Assembly: GCA_029851415.1 (NCBI GenBank)
Contig: CM056743.1
Location: 78,138,186 to 78,202,185 of the forward strand
Direction: 5' to 3'
DNA from: Eretmocerus hayati
Taxonomy: Eukaryota > Arthropoda > Insecta > Hymenoptera > Aphelinidae
DNA: 64,000 bases
A program made the position numbers and the translations under genes. Shown piece by piece: positions 57,115 to 64,000 of this stretch (the stretch's first letter is position 1; each line of letters begins with the position of its first letter). Under the pieces are notes generated by a model. The model did not search any database, had not been told where the DNA came from, and worked only from the letters and a program-made list of their open reading frames with translations.

Positions 57115-58307
57115 ACTCCCCTCCTCTTATTTTTGACATCGGGTCGCTGCTTTTTTTAGCAATTCGAGACGAACGTCTCGGTATATTTTGATCATTTCCA
57201 GGGTACAATTTGTTCTTACATTCTTCCGAAACATTTGGGTGTACATATGAATTTCCAGAATTATCATTACATATCATGTCCCCTCTTCTTGAAGTAGATT
57301 CTAGTTGAGTTCTGACAATTTGATTTGCGTGTCGTTTTGTAATATACCCGTCATTGAATTTTATTTCATACATTACAGGAGATAGATGTCTTACATTTTT
57401 AGCTTGAGTCTTTCTCTCAGAGTGCGTTCTATAATCGTTCATAAAAACAATCTCATTCTCTACAAATTGTATCTGTCTGTTACCCTGCTTGTGTCGTGCT
57501 TGATCAAATTGGTGTTTTTCGAAATCGCTCATTGAATTGGGAGACAATAAATCAAATCTTGTGCGCAAATCTCTTTTGAGGAGCAGATTTGCTGGTGTTC
57601 TGTTCGTTGTCGAGTGTTCCGTGTTCCTATAATCACTCAAAAATCTATTTATCGAAAATTCTAGTGAATGACCTCCTTCAATCATTTTGTCTACTTTGTG
57701 TTTGACCGTTTTGACAACATTTTCTGCTGCGCCGTTAGTAGCAGGATGATAAGGTGCTGAAAATGTGTGTTTTATGTGGTATTGATTGAAATATTTTCCG
57801 AATTCGTGGCTCGTTAATTCTGGACCGTTATCGTTCACTATGTGGTGAGAAAGACCATAACGCGAAAAAATTTCGTCTAGCTTTTGTAGCAGATTGTACG
57901 AAGTTGTGTCCTTTGTGAATACGTGACCAAGGTTGACTAGGCCATTGCCACGGTGTAAGTGGTACTTTTCGTGGTTCTGCTCGTGTTGATAGGCAGATTC
58001 TACATGAATTTGCAATTCGTTCAATAGCTTAGACGATATGTGGCCACCAGAAATGATTGCGTGCTATTTGCTCCATCTTTACTATACCAAGATGTGAAGA
58101 ATGAAGTTCATCGAGTATGTTTCTCTGTAAAGTTTCTGGAATCATTATTCTGTAACCGCAAGACAAACATCCTTGTTCAAAGCTCGCTTTGTGTCTTCTA
58201 TGATGAATGCTTTTCTCTATGTCATTCAATGTTTCTATTTTAGGCCATGACGTCTGTATGTATGATATGACCTTTCTCAATATCTTGTCGTGTGAAGTTG
58301 CTTTCAC
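57110..58307 (-). pseudogene. pol: Element B integrase (internal deletion)
   Basis: The zinc-binding N-terminus (ELHSSHLGIVKMEQIARNHFWW) ends at a stop at 58029. The next frame starts at 58024 and soon reaches FTKDTTSYNLLQKLDEIF, so the segment with the first catalytic Asp is missing or scrambled. The second Asp (HHIVNDNGPELTS) and the Glu (HPATNGAAENVVK) remain. The C-terminus has PRRSSRIAKK. This is a Ty3/gypsy-type integrase unrelated in detail to those of Y and the errantivirus, and it cannot be active. Confidence 0.82.
57115..57133 (-). other. Polypurine tract of element B
   Basis: Minus-strand AAAAATAAGAGGAGGGGAG ends at the LTR start, giving the orientation of B. Confidence 0.7.
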
Positions 58308-59012
58308 AACTTTTGGGAAATCAATAATTGTGCATTCATTCTGTATAAAATTGATGTTTGTGTATTCTGTTTCGAATACCAGCGTTGTGTCTGCGATCGG
58401 TAACCTAGAAAGCGCGTCGCAGTTTCCGTTAACTTTCGATCATACTACTTTGATGGTATATCTGTAGCCTGATGAAAAATATGCCCAGCGTAATAGTCTG
58501 CTGTTTAGCATTTTCGACATATCTTTATTGCCAAAAAAATATATTTTAAAGCTTCATTGTCAGTTTTCAGGATAATGTGATTTCCGTAAACGTATTGATG
58601 GAATTTTTTGAAACCGAAAATAATTGCTCCTGCTTCCCTATCGATTATTGCTCTATGTTTCTCGGATATTGGAATTATCTTGGATGCGAATGCTATAGGT
58701 TTCTCAGAACCGTTTTCGTACCTGTGCGACGAAATTGCTGGAACCCCGGCGTCACTAGCATCACATGCCATGACGAGTTTTATGTTTGGATCGTAGATTG
58801 CTAGAACTTTATTTGAAGAAATTTCTTTCTTGATCCAATCAAATGCTTTTTGACATTCGTTAGTCCAAGTCCAATTTTTTTTTTGATTTGATTATAGAGG
58901 AGATAAATGTGTTCCGCTCTATCTGTTAAGAATCTTTCATAAAACTTTACGAGACCTAAAAAAGCTTCTAATTCCTTTGAATTTTTTGGTACTGGTGCTT
59001 TCGTAATTGCGT
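58308..59012 (-). pseudogene. pol: Element B RT thumb and RNase H
   Basis: RNase H motifs are seen in ACDASDAGVPAISSHRYENG, IIDREAGAIIFGFKKFHQYVYG and LKTDNEALKYIF. The end motif CDALSRLPIAD is near 58400-58430. Stops and frame changes occur at about 58440-58510 and 58870-58990. Confidence 0.75.
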
Positions 59013-59588
59013 CTACCTTGATTGACTTGCCTTCAGCCCTTCTTTGTCGATAACAAAGCCTAGGATTTCAATATCATCTTTGAAAAAATCGCATTTTCCA
59101 AGGTTTACGCGTAAGCCTGCGTCTTTCAATCGTTCAAAAATTTGTGTCAGTATATGTAAATGCTCAGAATCTGTTTTTCCTGTGCAATATATATTATCTA
59201 TATAGATCTTTGTATGATCTATACCTTTCATGACGTCTTCTGAAATATCCTGCACTCCTGCGGGATTTGAGGCTATACCTTCTCCTAAGCGTGTGTACCT
59301 GTGTAACCCCTCGTGTGAAATAATTGTCAGGGCGTCTCTCGATTCGTCATCGAGTTGAAATTGCATAAATGCGTGTGTCAGGTCGATCTGAGACCATCTT
59401 TTCCCTATTCGTAGCGTATGGAAAATTTTCTCTTCCAGAGGAATGGGATGTCTTTTGATTATTAATTGTGGATTAACCGTCATTTTGAAATTTTCACAGA
59501 TGCGTACCTTACCATTCTTTTTCAGAACTGGGATAATGGGTGTTGCCCATTTACTACAGGAAACCGGTTCTAGATTGCCTAGTTTCAC
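59013..59588 (-). pseudogene. pol: Element B reverse transcriptase core
   Basis: The segment runs from SCSKWATPIIPVLKKNGKVRIC through WSQIDLTHAFMQFQLDD to the active-site block KIYIDNIYCTG. The second Asp of the usual Y-x-D-D is Asn, which would abolish catalysis (a G-to-A type change). Stops near 59586-59597 separate it from protease. Confidence 0.85.
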
Positions 59589-59597
59589 TAGTCTGTC

Positions 59598-60116
59598 TTA
59601 CTCTTTGGAGATTTTCTGTGTTAAAGTGAATGGCGCGTTATATGGCTCCATTTGTATCGGTTTGGCGTCTTCTTTAAAGACCAAATGTATTTTCCTACCT
59701 TTGTAACACCCTTGCGTGTTCGAAAAAAGGATTGGAAATTTTTCAAGCATTCGCTTCCTGATGTCCTCACTCTGTATTTGTAGAATATTTGAGGAATTTG
59801 TATTTTTCCATGATTTTAACGGCCAAAGTCCAAAAGCTGCTAGCCATTGTCTACCCAACAAAATTGGTCCTTTGCCTTTAATAACGTAGATGTCCAATAT
59901 TTTACTCATTCCATTGAATACTACTTCTGATGACTCTAGCTTCCCAATAGGATGAAGCGGTGTTCTACCGTAACTCTTGAGTTTAAGATCACATTCTCTC
60001 AGTGGTAATTTTGGAAAGATTCTATTCTTATCGGTTCCGGATACGACTGTAACATATGTACCCGTGTCTAATTCCATTTTGACTTGAATATTATCTATTG
60101 TTAAGTCAAAATACAA
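59598..60116 (-). pseudogene. pol: Element B protease and pol start
   Basis: The aspartic protease active site MELDTGTYVTVVSG is near residue 15, with ILLGRQWLAAFGLWPL as the second signature. The chain then leads toward RT (VFKEDAKPIQMEPYNAPFTL). The first Met is not necessarily the true start, since pol is normally made as a fusion with Gag. The stop is near 59597. Confidence 0.8.
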
Positions 60117-60239
60117 TGGTTCTGCTTTGATGTTTTGTCGAGAACATTCTGATATTTGGAAAGAATCTGTGTTTGAAACCGTATCTCCATCGTCCGACTC
60201 AGTTTGTAGAACTTTTACTTGCTTATTACGTTCATCCCG

Positions 60240-61399
60240 ATTGTCTTTTTGAAGACGATTTTTACCGAACGTACCAAAAATTTTGTTCTTTCGCTGTTTT
60301 TTGATACATGCTTTTTAGAGATGCCCTTGATTATCGCAAAAAGTGCATTTCCTGTCTCTGTAACGACAGTCTTTTGTGTAGTGGCTATTGCTTATTCCGC
60401 TACAATAACAAATATTTTTGCGCGATCTATTATTGAATTCGCTTTCACCTGTTTGAGTAACTTTATCGTTGGCTTGTTGTATCGATGTGCTGCGACGTGT
60501 TGGATTGAACTGTTGCTTCGATGTCGTTCAGTGGTTGCTGCATCTCTCGCTGCTGCTTCACGAGTGGGAGCAAGTTCTACCGCTTTTGAGTACGTGAGAT
60601 CTTTATCGCTGAATAGTGCGACTCTGGTACCTCGATCCGTGAGACCTGTGACCAGTTGGTCACACAGCGCGTCGTTCAAGTCCGTGAAATCGCAGTTTAT
60701 GGCCAATTCTCTCAGCCGTGCGATATACTCTGCTATAGATTCGCCCGCATTTTGATGAGCTTGACGAAATTTGCTCCGTTCCATGCGTTTGCTTTCTTTC
60801 GGGTATGAATGAGCTGACATTGAAAGCTTTATCTCCTCAAATTGATTGGTTTCTGGGAGATTCGGTGCTGCTAAATCTTTGATTAGCTTGTATGTTTTTG
60901 ATCCGCATTTTGTTAACAAGGTTGCTACCTGTTTATCATCTGATGTAATATCGTTTGCCGTGAAATAAAGTTCCATGCGTTCAATGTAGTCATCCCAAGA
61001 TTGCTTGTTTTTGTGGAATTCCATTTATTCCATCATATCTGTATTTGGGCTGCAAATTTGTTCTTGTACCGCTTCAGTCCTTGCAGATATGCTGTTTTGT
61101 GGGGGTGCCTTAGCCAGTGGTGTTAAAGCTTGTTCGGTTTGTCCACTCGATTCTGTTTCTTTTGGCACTACAACCCGTAATCCTTCTTTGGAAATATTGA
61201 CTTCTTTAGTTTTTACTGAGAACTGTACGCTGCGTATTTCTCTTGCTATTGACCTCAGAATTTCTAATGAGACCAAATTGCGATGGAGTGTTACCGGGAA
61301 TTTTGCCAACAATTCGATCAATTTCTTTTTAGTAAATGTTTGAATCGTTAAGTCTGTAACGTCTGGATGATCACCTGGAGGTATTTCTACAGTAGTCAT
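60240..61399 (-). pseudogene. gag: Element B gag with upstream open frame
   Basis: The main frame (61024-60392) has the retrotransposon-gag signature (WDDYIERMELYFTANDI, then ERSKFRQAHQNAGESIAEY and LRELAINCDF). After a frame change near 60400, knuckle-like Cys/His residues follow (CYCSGISNSHYTKDC, then CTFCDNQGH) with a stop in between. A 125-codon frame upstream (61399-61025, MTTVEIPPGDHPDV) is in the same frame, separated by a single TAA at 61025-61027. It is therefore either a gag N-terminus with one stop or a separate small protein. It contains Lys/Glu-rich helical sequence. Confidence 0.75.
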
Positions 61400-61766
61400 A
61401 AATGTTAAATTACGACCAACTTTATGGCTGGCTCTCTTACCGCTCTCGCCTTGTTTCGATGTTTTGATGTATCCTCATGGGGACCAAGCTGCTTGTAGGC
61501 ACTCACCTTATGCGTTGATTTGGGACCTGTATGTATATGCTGAAGAGACCTTTCTCCTCTCCAGCTCCTCTCTGTATCCACGTTCAGTGGCTTTTTAATG
61601 TATGCTGCGGGCACCTTTCTCCTCACTCCAGCTGTGCTTTGTTGTGTTATCCTCGTCGGATGGCTCTTAATTTTTCTGTATATCCTCGTCGGATCTTTTT
61701 CCTATCTTCGTCAGATAGATTGATGCTTTTGATATGCTGTATATATCCTCGTCGGATGTCTGTACT
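61400..61766 (-). other. Element B leader with repeated TCCTCGTCGGAT motif
   Basis: A motif TATCCTCGTCGGATG recurs near 61640, 61675, 61703 (variant) and 61745. CCTTTCTCCTCnCnCCAGCT-like segments recur near 61548 and 61612. This is probably untranslated leader. It is interrupted by the hAT element at 61767, so the 5' LTR of B should lie to the right of the window. Confidence 0.45.
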
Positions 61767-61829
61767 CAGGGCCGCATTTAGGACTGCTGCCGCCCCCCAC
61801 GGCGGCACGGCAGTGCCGCCCACTTAAGG

Positions 61830-63083
61830 AATTCAAAATCATGGAGAATTCACTGCACAAAGAACAGGCCTGACGAAAAACTATGGACTAATGACTTATT
61901 GAACTATTCAATACCACAATACTTTATCAATCATAATAATGGCATTCAATTCAATAATTGAACATTGGCGATCGTTAATAACAATTCAGTACTAACAATA
62001 AAAAAGTCCCCAGTCAATTCTTGAGCATTAACTTGAGTATGTCTTCACTCTTATTGCTAACATAGTAACATAATATTTCAGTCAGGGATTTCAGTGATCG
62101 CACCGGTCAAATTGTGTATATATTATGTACAGTTGGCGGTAGTCGATTCTTTCCGAGCCTCGACCGGGTCGCCGATTTTAGGTGATGGTAATGGTCATCG
62201 TTTTATTTACACGGTGATGCCGGAGCGCACGGCCGCAAGCTCGGAAAGAATCAACTCCCGCCAAGTGTACAATGGTTCTAAGTTTTCAAGAAGCATGAGG
62301 GTGCGGCCACATGAGCAAAACATTTGGCGGGAACGCCTATACCATCCGTGAGTGCGACAAGGACAGTCCATTTGGCGCCACTCTTATCTCCTTGTCGCAC
62401 TCACGGCTTATCGGCGTTCGCGCCGATTGTTTTGCTGCATGGGATGATGGTCACTTATCCATACAAGTAGGCCTGCATACAAGACTCAGTTTTTTGTCAG
62501 AGCTCACGATTATCGCAATTGATATGTGACGTGCGATTTATTCAAACTGGAACGAGTGATCGCTCTATTGTATTACATGGATCGAAATTCAAAAACCGCG
62601 CCTCCCGTTGTAGTACCAATTCTGCCGCTTGATCGAGCTAGCGTTGCAGTGATACCACCATGAAATTTGGAGCTTGGGCGTTGAGATTGTGTTTAACCTG
62701 CAGTAGGCGATGTACACAGCGATTGGTGGTCTCAGCAAGCGGAGGTAATAAGTAAGAAAGAGAGACGGGCGTGCAAGCTCAATTTCTATTCAACTCCGGA
62801 TTTGAGAAAAAAACCTGTCAAGTTTCTCAAAACCACTTCGATCGACTCGAATTGTTGATGTGTGGCAGATGTAAACATTACCAAAAGACTGCTTCTGCTC
62901 CGGTGTGAGTTGAATCTAACTTCTAACCTACATATCATTGACGAATCTCTTTTCATTAGCAAAATTCGAGAAATGTTGTCGATGTATTTAATGATTAGCA
63001 GGTATCAATGCATGTTACTGCAATGAAAATATGTGACGCGCACATACATCGTTTGTATTAATATTCACGTAGGTTAGGTGATC
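61830..63083. other. hAT 5' untranslated region with two hairpins
   Basis: No gene. Inverted pairs lie at 62126-62158 with 62239-62271 (GGCGG and TTCTTTCCGAGC cores) and at 62314-62362 with 62390-62436 (GTGAGTGCGACAAGG core). Such subterminal structure can serve transposase binding; this is inference. Confidence 0.5.
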
Positions 63084-63312
63084 ATGAGTAAACGGGAAAG
63101 ACTCAGTGGAGCCCAGTACAGACAAAAAACTATACAAAAACGATTGAAAGAAGGGAAAATTTTGGATGCTACTCCAAAACTCAGCACCTTTTTTCCTATC
63201 AGTGTTAGCACGATTGTAGATAGAAGTGGAAAAGAGCTTGTGAATGATGAGAATGGCGATGCTGATGTCGAAGTGGTGGAGAATAGTATGAATAGTGGGC
63301 TTGCGAAGACAG
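63084..63312 (+). CDS. hAT transposase, first exon
   Basis: The ATG at 63084 opens MSKRERLSGAQYRQK, with TPKLSTFF at about residue 32. The SGA-x-basic-run and PKLxxFF pattern is the N-terminus of ZMYM/hAT-5-like transposases. The exon ends at donor GTAATT (63313) in phase 1 and joins the exon at 63824 in matching phase. No stops were seen. Confidence 0.65.
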
Positions 63313-63823
63313 GTAATTGAGCACGATCTTGTCACTTTTTTAAATTAAATTTTTGATAGTGTGATAGATATAGTCTCCTGCGTCTCCACTATTCTTGTAT
63401 TCAATCTTTCAGTAAAAATGAGAATAGTTAGTAAATGAAATAGTAACAAGCAGACAAGTAACTGACGCAAGTAAAATTAGTATGTTATTCTTCCTGTTGT
63501 TGTCCATATCGTGTAATTCGTGAATCCCAAGGACTGCAGTATCCTGGAACTTGTTGACTTGGCATTTGATACAAAACATCTAAGATTTTTACTTTCATAA
63601 CCAAAAATTGAGACCTAACATTTCTCAAAGAATATCTAAACGGCTTTTTCGCCGTAAATTTATCACGTTTCTTCACGTTCCAATCATGAATCAACAGCAT
63701 GTATCATACAGATTCTAACTTATCTTGGGAGACTATTTCTTACGAAGATAGTGCTGTTCATACTTTTATACGGGCTACGGTATGATCAATCAGATTTTAT
63801 ACAACTCTGCGTTTCATTTATAG

Positions 63824-64000
63824 ACGAAATCTGCAATGAAACGATTGAATGCTACCCTGATGCCAACGAACAGCTTATATCTACCGAGAGTCTACATAAA
63901 ATCAATTTCCCTGATCCGGAGAGTAGTCCTGTTCCGAGTTCGCTGTCTTCGAATAAGGTTCTAGAAACCAATCAAAGAAATGTTCTCAAAATAGATGTTT
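63824..64000 (+). CDS. hAT transposase, second exon (start, runs off window)
   Basis: The acceptor GTTTCATTTATAG ends at 63823. The frame EICNETIECYPDANEQL onward is open to the window end. The catalytic DDE and dimerisation domains would follow beyond the window. The intron is 511 bp (63313-63823) and shows nothing else. Confidence 0.6.

Larger units (their letters stand above)
61767..64000 (+). mobile_element. hAT-family DNA transposon (left part)
   Basis: The end CAGGGCCGCATTTAGG is typical of one group of hAT terminal inverted repeats. A transposase of the matching family starts downstream on the same strand. The right end is outside the window. The candidate 8-bp flank is TCTGTACT (61759-61766), which cannot be verified here. 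Confidence 0.6.

Noticed and set aside
63485..63700. Minus-strand frame in the hAT intron and flank
   Set aside because: It has no motif and lies within the transposase intron.

Overview
The window is eukaryotic, AT-rich and almost wholly made of nested transposable elements. Insect-type env genes (the baculovirus-F-like, errantivirus class), short GT-AG introns of about 70-80 nt and the mix of gypsy, pogo, hAT and foldback elements point to an insect genome. The order cannot be settled from the sequence. No bacterial-type gene is present.

The outermost layer is a Ty3/gypsy-type element, called Y here, on the plus strand. Its reverse transcriptase/RNase H end is at 1-956 and its pol linker and integrase resume at 51430-56755. 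A second LTR element, called X, is inserted into the Y linker. X has LTRs at 961-1512 and 50909-51425 and a 4-bp duplication CCCG at its outer edges (957-960 and 51426-51429). The Y reading frame is contiguous across the two flanks, so 50.5 kb entered Y between one LTR pair. X has a decayed gag with two CCHC knuckles next to the 5' LTR, a decayed env near the 3' LTR and no recognisable pol. In between lies about 29 kb of other DNA once secondary insertions are subtracted. This includes an antisense multi-exon gene of unknown function (exons from 38244 down to 18390) encoding an acidic, AT-hook-containing protein.

X was itself hit repeatedly: a pogo-family DNA transposon (11306-14581), a 1.16-kb palindrome carrying a tRNA-Thr-like half (15098-16253), a 14.7-kb endogenous errantivirus (20153-34898, minus strand) and a 2.04-kb palindrome (48501-50541). 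The errantivirus sits inside a coding exon of the antisense gene. It has gag, protease, RT, RNase H, a long linker, integrase and a spliced-type env, all with scattered breaks. It also has extra reading frames between env and the 3' LTR: a short coiled-coil-like frame and a roughly 390-codon frame with an acidic Ser/Pro-rich part, an Arg-rich basic region and a Cys-rich C-terminus. That layout recalls transactivators of complex retroviruses. A 2.6-kb terminal-inverted-repeat element (22479-25072) lies within it.

To the right, Y is interrupted again by a 3.1-kb foldback element built from 26-bp repeats in opposite orientations (51604-54715, with a small MITE inside), and then by a second gypsy-type element, B (minus strand, from 56765). 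The leader of B is interrupted by a hAT element beginning at 61767 and running off the window.

The most notable points are the LTR-bounded giant element X with gag and env but no pol and an antisense intron-bearing gene, and the accessory frames of the errantivirus.
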